Assembly (NCBI GenBank): GCA_014529385.2
Contig: CM043954.1
Span: 6,389,806-6,453,805 of the forward strand
Length of the DNA stretch: 64,000 nucleotides
Source: Adiantum capillus-veneris
Taxonomy: Eukaryota; Streptophyta; Polypodiopsida; Polypodiales; Pteridaceae
Reading direction: 5' to 3'
In this document: piece by piece, positions 34,792 through 46,444 of the stretch
Numbering within the stretch: position 1 is the first letter of the stretch
Layout of the letters: each line of letters opens with the position of its first letter
The notes under the pieces: model-generated
Told to the model about the DNA's origin: nothing
Seen by the model: the letters and a program-made list of their open reading frames with translations, nothing else
Databases searched by the model: none
Translations under genes and position numbers: made by a program

Positions 34792-37700
34792 ATGCACTTA
34801 CGCTCTGGGCGGGTGCTAGAACACGAGCATATTGAGGGTGCCTCTGTTCATACGGACACCCATTACCCATCCACGATAAGCTCTAGACCCTCAGCGGGGA
34901 CACAAGGTAGCACCACCCAAGACCCTAAAATAGCCGCTAGTGATTCCTCCTCCGACTCAGAAATCATGGAAGCATACCCTACCCAAAACACTGAGAGAGA
35001 AGGCCATGCACCTCCCGAAGCTCCACAGCCTAGTACTAGTATGTTTAGCCGTTTCATGGAAACATTAGGTAGAGCTACTCGCTCGGAACCTGATGCAAAT
35101 GAAGCACACGAAGGGGGTGGGGAAGTGGAATCTCCTTTCACATCGCACGTGGACCCCACACCCCCAAAGAGTGTCCATGTGGATATCCTACCAACTTCTT
35201 ACCAAGAAGGCCCTGTTGAGCTACCTCCTTCAGAAGTTCCCTCTAGAGTACCGTTGGTGACAAGTAAAACCATGGGGAGCAACATTGCTTCTACCTCACA
35301 AGAAACCATTAACACGTCGACTCTAGAAGGATTGTTCATTAATGATCATTGGACATATGACCTCCACACTGAGGTGTTGACGGATCTACACTCTGGCCAC
35401 GCCTACCATGTAGGATGGATAGAGATTGTACAATCCACCTCTACTGCCACGAGCATCGAAGATCAACAGAAAATGATCTGTAATGTTATCCATGGCATTA
35501 TTCAATCAGAAAGGCAAAACCGAGGGGTAAATATACTCTCAAATGGCCCCATGAGATTTCTGGATACGAGCAAGGCTCAACAGCCTACTCTATCTCAAAT
35601 GGAGACTCCTCTAATGAGCCCCATGGACCCATCTTACGTCATTTCACCTGGGGTCTCTATTCAATCTGAGCCTCCGAGCGAAAACTTTAGCTTCCCTAAC
35701 TTGGCTCAACCCTCTATCAAGGAAAACACAGTGCTCACTCCAGGGATAAGCCTGACAGAGGATGTACCGATGACATCTACGGTTAGCGCAGTGCCACTAC
35801 CTAGTGTCGTAGTACCTAATATGGGGCCTCAACCGTATGTGCCTCTAGCCCCTTATGCACACATGGCCCCCACACCTCCAATTGTACCACTTGCTTACGC
35901 TCCTCGAGTGCCGCTCCCTAGCTCTTATCCGAGTGGACCTATGCCCGGTTATGTTCCATATCCTGCATCATCCACACATATGCCAAGACCGGTACCCGTT
36001 CCTCTCCCACATATGATTCCAAGAGTACCTCCACCGGCCCTACCTCCTCACATAGGTGACTTGGCAGCGTTTGCTCAAACCATAGGTCGATCTATCGCGG
36101 AAAATATGCATCATGCATCTGATAGAGAGCCTAGAAGTAAGGCAGTACAAATTGCCAAACTCACGCAAAAATTCAATGGGGATGAAGATGCTAGGAAACA
36201 CATTGAAGTGTTTGAACAAGTATGTGATTGCTTAGGGGAACGCAACGAACTACATAAGTGCAATGCCTTAAGCTTGACATTAAGTGGGAAGGCTGGAGAT
36301 TGGTATAGAACCCTAAGGGTGGACGAGAAAACAATCTACCCTACCCTTCGAAGGTTGTTTCTAAAGGAGTACATACGAGAAGGTGTGCTTTGGGGTGTAG
36401 CATCTCAGCTACAGAAGGCCGAACGTAAGGAAGGAGAGTCAGTAAGAGACTTCATTAGTCGTCGAAAGCACTTAAACTCTCGCTGCTCTGTAAATGAGCG
36501 CTTCAATAATAACCAACTGCTTGATCGATTCATTCGAGGGTTGAGGAATGAAGGAATCTATAATGGACTAGTGATTAGAGGTATCACAACCTGGGAAGAT
36601 GTCACTGCCAATGCAATCCAATTAGAGGACAACTTGATGATAGCAGGCATGAGAGTGTCTACTGACACGAGATCCACTAGCTCACAAGCCATTGAGTATG
36701 AACCCATGACTGCAAAGCCCATTGCCATGAGCCAAAGGTATTTGAGACATTCTTGACAGACCTCACCAAGGCAATCCAAGAGTCTCTTAAGGATAATCGA
36801 CCCCCTCAAAATAGTCACATGTATCCAAGAAGGGAGCAACAATGGTGTTCCATTTGCTTAGGTCCACATAGCACTAGTGAGTGCCCTACGTTTAGAGTAA
36901 AATTTAATGGAACTTGCAACGCATGTGGTAGGTATGGTCACCAAGCTAAGGATTGTTTAATGATCAAACGTATGATGGCAAATAGACCACCTGTAGCCTG
37001 GACGGATGCACCTCGAGCTCCTGTATTGATGCCTGCTCCACCTGTTGAGCAACTACCGCAACACATGGTCCCTAGATCTCAAAATGTTGTACAAGCTACA
37101 CCGCTACCACCTCCTGTGCTAGGACCGCAGCCCCCGCATCCAAGAGTCGCCCCTATGAACCAAGTGGGTTGCGAGCCATCAAATGCTTATGCAGATGGTT
37201 GTGAGGAGGAAATAGACACTAGTATTGCCTACGGACTTGATACATTGGAAGAGTGTCCTATATACTACATGGAAGATTGTTGGGGGCAAGTCAAGCCAGT
37301 TTATCAAGCTGCTGCTCTCGCATCCAGAGGTCAAAATATCAACACCCAGGCTAGGAGGCCACCTCTTCAATGCTACGAGTGTGGTGGACCACATCGAGTA
37401 GCGGAGTGCCCTATTAGGCTGCAAAAGAATGCTGCACAGATGCAAATGAATCAAGGGAGCACGTCTGCAATGCCAATACTCACATGTAATCGTTGTGGCA
37501 TAGATCACTTGATTGCCCAATGCCCCTATAACCCAAATGCGCCTAAAATCACACCCCTAAATTTGTTTGAAATTGCTAGTGTGACATCACCAATACCACC
37601 CGTCGCACCCGCTTATGCGATTACACGGTCCATGCTTCAAGGGCCAGGACATATCCTCGAAGAGAGAGATACCGCGTCAATTATCCAAGCAAAGAAAAAG

Positions 37701-39971
37701 AAGACACGAAGGAAGAAGTCGCAGAATACGGAAAATTCAAAGCCAAGTTCCAAAACAAACATAGGAACAGGAGATGACCCCGTGTATATGAATGACCTCG
37801 AGGATGATTCAGATTCAGTCGAGACAATGGAGACTAGAACCAATACCACAAAGGGAAAGACCGACAAAGAAAACCGTAACATGGAACCAAATGAAAACCG
37901 AATAAGAGAAAACCATAAAGAGCCTCTGAAAACACCACAAGTGTTTCCAAATCCAATCCACGACCCCCAAGATAAATCGCAGGGGCAAAAAGGGAAAAAT
38001 CGTAAAAAGAAGATTGGGACGTACCCAAACCCAGTAGACGAGATTGAGCAGGTGAAACATCTAAGAGGTTTAGTGGAGGAGACTCAAAGGAAACTAGAAC
38101 CAGAACCCATGCATATCAAAATTCATGACACAGTGTTTCCCACGCAAGTTCATCCACCCCACATGAACCATAGACCGTTAGCCATATCTAGTATCATCCA
38201 AGAAGGGAGTGAGGACGGGACATCAGAAAGTGAGCATACACCCTTCTTGTTGGAAAGGATGTTTAACGAAGGAATACCTGATCCCATTGAGGAATATGAG
38301 ATTCCATCCTCACCAGTTCCTAGTCAAGGACCTACACCCTGCAAAACGCCAATGAATGTTGCCAAACTAGTGGACTTCATGTCTTCTGAGGTCCGAACCA
38401 CGATCATAGCAAAGCTGTATGGAGATCCTGAGTTATTCCTTGCACTTCGAGCATTCCTTAACGGAGAGCTACGAACGGGATTACCGCAGTTTGCGCAACC
38501 AAATAGGCCTGACTCGATTATGATTGATGAGGAAAATCATGTGCAATCACTTGACTTAGATGGACACGAGTCTGTGATCGAGTTACCCATTAACGAATTA
38601 GGGCAGTATTTTGAAGGCGACGAGTCTAATGCGACCCTACCCATCACTACCAAGGGATTAACTATAAAGGGAATTCTTGATGGTGGTGCGGGAGTTAGCA
38701 TCGTTACAAAAGATTGTTGGGAATCCATGGGAAAACCCCGCCTCAGTGTTACTAACATTGTGGTAAAGATGGCAAATGGTACCATAGCCAAACCTATGGG
38801 GATGCTCAAGGATCTTAAGATCAAAGTTCTAGGACACAAGGTACGACATACGTTCATTGTAATGGATTTCTCTAAACACCTTATGTCATATGAAATGATT
38901 TTAGGACGACCATTCATGAGGGAAGCACAAATGGTTCACGATTGGTCTAAAAATCATGTCTATTTGCAATTCCAACACTCTGTCCTTAGAGTGGATTTGG
39001 TGACTGGTAAGGTACACCCCTTAGGGAGTAAAACCATTATTGATCATCGCTCTGACACCATAGTTCACTCGGCCCCACTACAATATTGTTACACTTGTAA
39101 GAAGGATACAGACATTGGCCAAGATTCTCCTTATATGGATGTGTTACCGGGTATGACGGAATCAGACAATGTAGACTGGGTCCACCTAGCATCAACCATA
39201 GACACTTGGGGAAATAGGGGGACGACCTGGGTAACACCTGAGGGGGATGAAATGCATGTACCCTTAAATATGCTACAAGCAATGCATATCGCTTCCGACA
39301 AGACTCATCCTAATGTCACGAAGAAAACATACAAGTGGGTCCCTAAAGCTTCTTTAGTGACCATAGCTAGTGCTAAAAACCAGAAGCCTTGTTAGAAACG
39401 TACCACTCGCTCCAAGAAAAGTAAGAAAATGTTGCGATGGATCCCTAAACGACTATTGGAAGCCCAAGGCTACTATCAAGGAAATGATCAAATCTGGGTG
39501 CCAAAACGTAGATTGTGCTCTTACCTATCACCTGACCCAAGTGAGCCCAATCCCGTAGCTCCAAAACGAATCAATGATCGTGGAAAGGAAAAAATCACAG
39601 AATGCTACACACCCGCTCCCGAGCTAGTTTGGGTACCAAAGAAAGAACGATTTGTTCCACCTAGCTCAGGAAGGGGGGAGTCCCATGAAGATTCTAGCTC
39701 CTCATGTAATACATCCATAGAGGTAAAAGCTTCTACACCGCCTCCATCTATAGTAGTGGACCTCAATGAAGCTACAAAAGAATCCACACCTCCCAGTGTT
39801 CAAGAATCACCTGATGAACCACTTCAAGTTCAATCCTGGGAGAGTACCTTACCACCGTTGCAGCTTGACAAGGCACCTAGGGTAATAGAAAACTACTGGC
39901 AAAAATCCTCACCTCTTACCAACTGGAACAATTGGTTTCAAAGGGTGACAAGCTCATTTCAAACGGTATGA
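34792..39971 (+). pseudogene. Gag-zinc knuckle-protease-like polyprotein, one shift and one stop (element B)
   Basis: Starts MHLRSGRVLE. A Ser/Pro-rich N-terminal half leads to a Retrotrans_gag-type core at residues ~460-630 (TQKFNGDEDARKHIEVFEQV, GDWYRTL, ESVRDFISRRKHLNS). The frame shifts near 36727 and then stays open to 39395. That part has four zinc knuckles (CSICLGPHSTSEC, CNACGRYGHQAKDC, CYECGGPHRVAEC, CNRCGIDHLIAQC), three of them CX2CX3HX4C, and a retropepsin-like domain with ILDGGAGVSIV and ILGRPFM. A TAG at 39393-39395, a sense codon in element A, precedes an open frame to 39971 with WIPK/WVPK motifs. Gag would form particles and bind RNA. DGG replaces the usual DTG/DSG. No polymerase or integrase follows. 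Without the two lesions it would be about 1,725 codons long. Confidence 0.85.
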
Positions 39972-41511
39972 TCTACCCAAGGAAGGGGGGAGTGTTTGCT
40001 GACAGTCATCATTCATTTGTTTCCCTCTCAACCTTTTTCCCTGACCTCTCAATTCCAATCTTAGGGAATGTACATATAAAGCTTTATACTCACAAAAAAA
40101 AAAAAAGAAAAAAAAAGAGCAAGAGCAATTAGCAAACGAGTATGCACATTAAAGTCAAAACATTGACTCAGACCTACACATGTCACATTTGGTACACTGC
40201 AATAGAAACCTATGTCATGACTGTTTTAGAGTTGAGAGATTAGAAAAGTTCTCTTTTCCCACTGATGTGCCTCCTGGAGGTATTCCTTTTGTTTCCTAGT
40301 GTGTACAGGAGCGTGTTGCTATTGATAGGATTTGGATCTTCATGGAACCTTCAAATCAAGCGCGACCATCAACACAAACAGGTGTTTCTTGTCCATTAGC
40401 ATTGCCGTTATCTTTTTGCATCTATGTTTGTCTGCTTTGATTATGATTGGTAGCATAATATTCAGCGCATTGGCTTAGTATCAAACATTTAATTCAATGT
40501 AATGTTTTGTCATAATCACTTGTTTAGGTGTAAAAATCAAGCAGTCCGACTAAGCTAGGTATTAGAAATCTTCTCTTAATACCATGGGGAATGCCTTCCT
40601 AATAAGCAATGGTTACTTAGGTTCTTAATCCGATTTAGGCAGCATTGTATGAAATGTACTAGGGCTTTCTAGTGGGCTTAACCCTATTGACCTTTAGCTT
40701 AAGTATTATAAAGGGAGTTTACTAATGTGATGAGCCTGGGGAATGTAACAGTGTTATATGGCCCCCCAAAGTTACAAAATTAAAATGATGAAAATGAACA
40801 AGCAAAAAATCAAAGTGCCACAATGTAAAATTTTAAGCTGGAAGAGAAATCTCGGCTTGATTTGGTACTTCACTCACATGTATCGCCTATGGTACTAGAG
40901 CCCTAGAGGTTCCCAGTGTGGGCGCTTTTCCTTGAAAAGCAAAAAACCCAAGGCATACAAAATAAGCACACACATCATAATTGAATCACTGTAAAAAGAC
41001 CTTGGGGGGTCAAAGAAAAAGTAATCAGTCAGGCGATGATTTCATGAGAAATTCCTTTTATGGTAGCTTAACTACAAGGTTTTCTAGATATAGCCTCTAG
41101 TCAGCCCTTGAACATGAATACTTGGCTCTCGCGATTAAACAACTTAATTGACCACAGAAAATTAAGAAGCTTACCCATGGTATTAATATTCGATCTCTAG
41201 TGCCTTTCGACCGTCATATTAGCGACCCCAGACTTGTTTAATTTTTTACCTTTACATCTGTTTATGCATTTGATTACATTGCAATTTAATGTTCATTGCT
41301 GCCAAATTGTTTGAAATTCTTTTACCAATCAATGTGTCTACCTAAAATTGCATATGCTTTTTAAGAGAATGCAATTACTGTGCCAATGTTGTTTGATTTT
41401 GCAGTGACTGAAGAAGGCTAAGGACATTCATCTCAAATGCTCTTCCACCTCGACGAACCAGCTTCAACTCAATAGCTTCCGAGGACGGAATCTACATCAG
41501 GAAGGGGGGCA
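39972..41511 (+). other. 3' untranslated region and polypurine tract of element B
   Basis: No gene. The tract GGAAGGGGGGCA (41500-41511) abuts the 3' LTR. Relative to element A and level 1, about 14 bp (GTTTGACCAAGCTA) are missing near 40556, between two AAGCTA direct repeats. Confidence 0.8.
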
Positions 41512-42085
41512 TGTTAACCCTCACGGCACACGGACACCCATCACCTACGATGGACGCGTATTATGTATTCGATAGAGTCAGGTATCGGGCTTGTCGGACC
41601 AATAGGGAAAGGTAGAGTGATCGCCGATGAGAGGCGCACTTTAACTTGGACATTCAAGGGATTAGTTGGTTAAGCATGGGCGCCCAAGTGTGAATGGGGT
41701 GAGCTCCTATAAAAGCCAACTAAACCTAATTTTTACTCATTCTCTCATTTGTGCAATTGAAGAGTGCTCTTGCTCCATCTCCATCTTCTTCTTCTTCACC
41801 TCCTTGTGTGTGTGTGTGTGAGAGAGAGAGAGAGGGAGAGTGTGTGTGCGATCGAGCATTACGAAGGCACGACGGCGGCAAAGCGGTTGAGCGCGGCACG
41901 ACTGCAGCTTCTTCTTCATCGCGGCGAGGAATCCACCACGAAGGCGAGCGTAGAGCGGTGAGTGACACACCCTTTGTTTTCTTGAGCTTGCTAGTTTAGG
42001 CTTGTTGTGTGCTTGGAGCCGTTTGTGGCTCGCATACGGTGTATTGGCAAGTCCCTTGCTTCGACAGTGCGGCAAGGAGCGCACA
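41512..42085 (+). repeat. 3' LTR of element B
   Basis: 574 bp with TATA at 41708-41714, nearly identical to 33299-33871. It ends GCGCACA and is followed by GCTAG, the right target duplication. Confidence 0.95.
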
Positions 42086-43057
42086 GCTAGTTTGACCAAG
42101 CTAGGTATTAGAAATCTTCTCTTAATACCATGGGGAATGCCTTCCTAATAAACAATGGTTACTTAGGTTCTTAATCCGATTTAGGCAGCATTGTATGAAA
42201 TGTACTAGGGCTTTCTAGTGGGCTTGACCCTATTGACCTTTAGCTTAAGTATTATAAAGGGAGTTTACTAATGTGATGAGCCTGGGGAGTGTATCAGTGT
42301 TATATGACCCCCCAAAGTTACAAAATTTAAATGCTGAAAATGAACAAATAAAAAATCAAAGTCTCACAATGTAAAATTTTAAGCTGGAAGAGAAATCTCA
42401 GCTTGATTTGGTACTTCACTCACATGTATCGCCTATGGTACTAGAGCCCTAGAGGTTCCCAGCGTGGGCGCTTTTTCTTGAAAAGCAAAAAACCCAAGGC
42501 ATACAAAATAAGCACCCACTTCAAAATTGAATCAGTGTGAAAAGACCTTGGGGGGTCAAAGAAAAAGTAATCAGACAGGCGATGATTTCATGAGAAATTC
42601 CTTTTATGGTAGCTTAACTACAAGGTTTTCTAGATATAGCCTCTAGTCAGCCCTCGAACATGAATACTTGGCTCTCGCGATTAAACAACTTAATTGACCA
42701 CAGAAAATTAAGAAGCTTACCCATGGTATTAATATTCGATCTCTAGTGCCTTTCGACCGTCAAATTAGCGACCCCAGACTTGTTTAATTTTCTACCTGTA
42801 CATCTGTTTATGCATGTGATTACATTGCAATTTAATGTTCATTGCTAACAAATTGTTTGAAATTCTTTGACCAATCAATTTGTCTACCTAAAAGTGCATA
42901 TGCTTTTTAAGAGAATGCCATTACTGTGCCAATGTTGTTTGATTTTGCAGTGACTGAAGAAGGCTAAGGACATTCATCTCAAATGCTCTTCCACCTCGAC
43001 GAACCAGCTTCAACTCAATAGCTTCCGAGGACGGAATCTACATCAGGAAGGGGGGCA
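42086..43057 (+). other. 3' untranslated region of element A, part after element B
   Basis: Begins GCTAGTTTGACCAAGCTAGG and continues element A's 3' region. It parallels 40551-41511 of element B closely. The polypurine tract GGAAGGGGGGCA (43046-43057) precedes the 3' LTR of element A. Confidence 0.85.
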
Positions 43058-43350
43058 TGTTAACCCTCACGGCACACGGACACCCATCACCTACGATGGA
43101 CGCGTATTATGTATTTGGTAGAGTCAGGTACCGGGCTTGTCGGACCAATAGGGAAAGGTAGAGTGATCGTCGATGAGAGGCGCACTTTAACTTGGACATT
43201 CAAGGGATTAGTTGGTTGAGCATGGGCGCCCAAGTGTGAATGGGGTGAGCTCCTATAAAAGCCAACTAAACCTAATTTTTACTCATTCTCTCATTTGTGC
43301 AATTGAAGAGTGCTCTTGCTCCATCTCCATCTTCTTCTTCTTCACCTCCT

Positions 43351-43396
<46 letters not shown>

Positions 43397-43639
43397 TGTG
43401 TGCGATCGAGCATTACGAAGGCACGACGGCGGCGATGCGGTTGAGCGCGGCACGACTGCAGCTTCTTCTTCATCGCGGCGAGGAATCCACCACGAAGGCG
43501 AGCGTAGAGCGGTGAGTGACACACCCTTTGTTTTCTTGAGCTTGCTAGTTTAGGCTTGTTGTGTGCTTGGAGCCGTTTGTGGCTCGCATACGGTGTATTG
43601 GCAAGTCCCTTGCTTCGACAGTGCGGCAAGGAGCGCACA
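43058..43639 (+). repeat. 3' LTR of element A
   Basis: 582 bp, TATA at 43254-43260, with A-type variants. It ends GCGCACA, followed by CCGTC (43640-43644), the right target duplication. Confidence 0.95.
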
Positions 43640-43644
43640 CCGTC

Positions 43645-43666
43645 GTCGTCGCAATGCTCGATCACA

Positions 43667-43709
<43 letters not shown>

Positions 43710-44019
43710 ACGCATACACACATACACAAGGAGGAGAAGAAGAAGAAGATGGAGATGGAGCAGGAGCACTCTTCAATTGCACAAATGAGAGAATGAGTGA
43801 ATTTTAGGTTTAGTTGACTTTTATATGAGCTCGCCCCATTCACACTTGGACGCCTATGCTTAGCCAGCTAATCCCTTGAATGTTCTAATTAGAGTGCACC
43901 TCTCATCGGTGATCACTCTTACCCTTTTCCTATTGGACCGACAAGCCTAGTACCTTACTCTACCAAATAAAAAATATGGCGTCCGTCTTAGCTGATAGGA
44001 ATGTGTGTGAGGGTTAACA
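43645..44019 (-). repeat. 5' LTR of level 1, second part
   Basis: Continues the LTR interrupted at 29667. It has a CT run (about 43670-43706), a minus-strand TATA, and the terminus GGGTTAACA at 44019, followed by ACCAC, the right duplication of level 1. Confidence 0.9.
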
Positions 44020-44024
44020 ACCAC

Positions 44025-44670
44025 ATATTCCCATCAATACTTTAGAACTAGATGAAAGACTATGGGAATCACATAATGATGCAGTGTTAACGGATGATGA
44101 ATGGTTGGATGGGATTGACCTTCGCATCACAGTACAACTGAACAATCATAGCACAAATGCATTAGTAGATACCGGAGCTCAAATGAATGCAGTCAGTTAT
44201 TGCACTTACAACAAAGCTATGAATCAGTCTTTAGCATCGGGAATATCTGCTGCAACAAAAACCCAACGCGAACATTGGGAGTAGTCAACTTGGATGTGAT
44301 AGTAGATGCATTTTCATGCCCACGTCAATTTGTATGCATACCAGATGAACATATGAATGAAATGATGATTCTTGAAATCTCATGGATGCTAACATACAAG
44401 GCAATACCAGGTTGGGACACCAATCAACTCAAGCTATCACTTAAAGGAGGAAAGCTCTTAGTTCCAATTGCACCAAGAAAAGAGGAATGGAAAAGAGGTC
44501 ACCCACAAAAGAAACCAGGGAGTAATCAATCTATGTCAACCTCTACACAAACAAATGCTACAAGTAGCATGTAAGGAGTCAGGAAAATTTGGGTATCGAA
44601 AGCACAACTCTAGGACAATCCGTCTCAAATTTGGGTGCCCACAAACTCATCTACTATACTGAAGAAAGTT
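44025..44670 (+). pseudogene. Retropepsin-like domain of the level 0 element, frameshifted
   Basis: Resumes the level 0 coding region after the nested insertion. ALVDTGAQMNAVSY (about 44158-44200) is the catalytic loop of an aspartic protease with intact DTGA. A shift near 44240 moves the rest to another frame (GVVNLDVIVDAFSCPRQF and following, to 44574). Just after it, IWVSK (44587-) and IWVPT (44629-) lie in one frame and resemble the WVPK motifs of elements A and B. In an intact element this enzyme would cleave the polyprotein. Confidence 0.75.
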
Positions 44671-46440
44671 TCACATCTGACAACTCAGAGAAAAACATCT
44701 TTTAGAAGAGACACTAGCACTAGATGGTTTCAAAACCAAAGGAGCATTTAACTTCTCCACCAACTGTAAAGCCGATGAATCAGTGGAAGGTTAAATCTCA
44801 AAAACTCAACCACAACAGTTTACCAACGGAAAACAAAAGTACCAATGGAGAGTTAAATCTCAGCAATCATCACAATTGATACCAAGACCCAACTTTTGCA
44901 CTGCATACTGGTTTGAATTGCATTGACCTTCAAAGCATGATAGAGCCAACCATGGCTATGCATAGACACCATTGTTCAACCCATGCACACAGTCGTCCCA
45001 AAGTACTCCATCTAGGAGGGGTGGAAGGACACTTCATTAATTAAGGGCAATGTTTGAAGAGGGAGAAAAAAGTTTGATGTTAACGTGTGGTTTTTTGCAA
45101 AATTACCTAATAATGTCCTTAAAAATCATCAACAGGGGAATTTCAGCTGATAACATCTCGAGTGTAAATAGTGTGTATACTATTAGAAAATACATAAAAA
45201 ATAGTATTTTTTGCTTATTTTCATCAATTTCTCTTGATATTGGAGCTTAAAAATTGGAGAAATCCACCAAAAAGTAATAAAATAGTGTTTTTCAATGGAT
45301 TTTCTTAATTTTTGATTTATCAATTTACTTTTTTAGCGTATTTTCTTATTTTCTTTGATTTTTCCAATAAACATGTCAAAAATTAATAATAAATAGCTAA
45401 TGAGCTCAGATGGAGAAACTGAAGATATGATGATGATAAGAAGAACAAGATGATACATGCACAAAATTTTTCAATCAAAATGACAAACCAAAGCGGGAAG
45501 CCTAAATTAGGCTGCCAAGGCCTATTTCTGCAAATTCTTGCAGAATGAGGTAACGAAGTTTGATTGACGAAATTTTTGAGTCTAGCGTAGATTTCACGGC
45601 CTAGTAGGAATAATGGAGGAATATGGGGAAAAATAGTATGGGAAGTCCGAGTATAGATATCCAAGGTAGACCAAAATCACCTCATTTCCACTAGTCACTC
45701 TGAGAGAAGAGAGCTCTCTACCTTCTTTGTGCGCCATTTTTGGAGTCACAGTCACCCATTTTCAGCGCCATCTCACACCAGACATGAGGGGTGAGTTCTA
45801 AACTGATCATCAAGAACGTTTCTATATAGTCGGATAGCAGGTCTAGGCCTAGGAAAACCCCTACAATCCCAGTTGTGTACGAATTCCTACGACACAAAAA
45901 CGACCATAGCGGCCTATCAACTCAATCGAATTGGACGAGACTTGAACTGTAGGATGCCCCTAGATAGTAAAACACTTCCATATCATTAGATGACCATTTG
46001 GCAGAGGTCGAGGGGGTCCCAAGTACATAATCTAGGTTTTGGCCACATGCCAGAATTGGATTCTGATTCCCCGGGCAGCTTATAGACAAGGTCTATACAC
46101 AATGTACCTAGATGGTTTCAAGAAAACAGTCAAGGCAAGCTCTCAAATAGTAGGAAATAGCTCGAGGACTACAAAGTGTCAAATTTAACATATGAAGTCA
46201 AACTGACTCCGAATGAGCCCAAACTGGATGAGCAGCATCAGGACTATGTAGCGGACAAGTCCATGGCTTTTACAGTGACCAAACAACTCTACACACCAAG
46301 TAGTAACAAAAAAATCGATGATTTCAGAGTCGACAAGAGCACGAAGTGATGCCGATACGACCAAATCTCACCAAATTCATTTTAGGACTTGTTTTAGATG
46401 TGTAGGTCATTAAATTATCTTTTCAAGCAAAAAAATGCAG
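44671..46440. other. Level 0 internal region without recognisable gene
   Basis: AT-rich non-coding DNA within the level 0 element. Several stretches resemble the leader repeat style (short oligo-A/T phrases), but no frame or domain is recognised. Confidence 0.5.
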
Positions 46441-46444
46441 TTGT

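Larger units (their letters stand above)
33299..42085 (+). mobile_element. Level 3: element B, TR-GAG-type LTR element inserted in element A
   Basis: LTRs 33299-33871 and 41512-42085 are almost identical (about two or three substitutions apart from microsatellite length) and share variants absent from element A LTRs. The duplication is GCTAA (33294-33298) and GCTAG (42086-42090), one base changed. The undisrupted target, CTAAGCTAGTTTGACC, is still present in reverse complement in the level 1 element near 23300. The internal region has primer site, Gag, zinc knuckles, protease-like domain and purine tract, but no reverse transcriptase, RNase H or integrase. It is the youngest insertion in the window. 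Confidence 0.92.
29668..43639 (+). mobile_element. Level 2: element A, compact non-autonomous LTR element split by element B
   Basis: Flanked by the 5-bp duplication CCGTC (29663-29667 and 43640-43644). LTRs are 29668-30245 and 43058-43639, and share variants that distinguish them from the LTRs of element B. The internal region is 30246-33298 plus 42086-43057, about 4 kb, with one intact 507-codon frame. With element B removed, the element is about 5.2 kb. It has a primer site and purine tract, so it could move if supplied with enzymes. Confidence 0.92.
21706..44019 (-). mobile_element. Level 1: minus-strand TR-GAG-type LTR element, itself interrupted
   Basis: Flanked by the 5-bp duplication ACCAC (21701-21705 and 44020-44024). 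Its 3' LTR is 21706-22325. Its 5' LTR is split into 29456-29667 and 43645-44019 by element A. The internal part (22326-29455) has a tRNA-Asp-type primer site at the right and a purine tract at the left, and codes for degraded Gag and protease-like products but no reverse transcriptase or integrase. The two LTRs differ by substitutions and microsatellite length, showing greater age than the elements nested in it. Confidence 0.9.

Noticed and set aside
38650-38960. Full pol polyprotein in element B
   Set aside because: After the protease-like domain there is only the WVPK region and untranslated sequence; no YxDD, RNase H or integrase motif is seen on either strand.
29668-43639. Tandem concatemer of one retrotransposon produced by unequal LTR recombination
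   Set aside because: LTR variants pair 1 with 4 and 2 with 3, a 5-bp duplication flanks the inner element, and the uninterrupted target sequence survives in another copy. Nested insertion explains all three.
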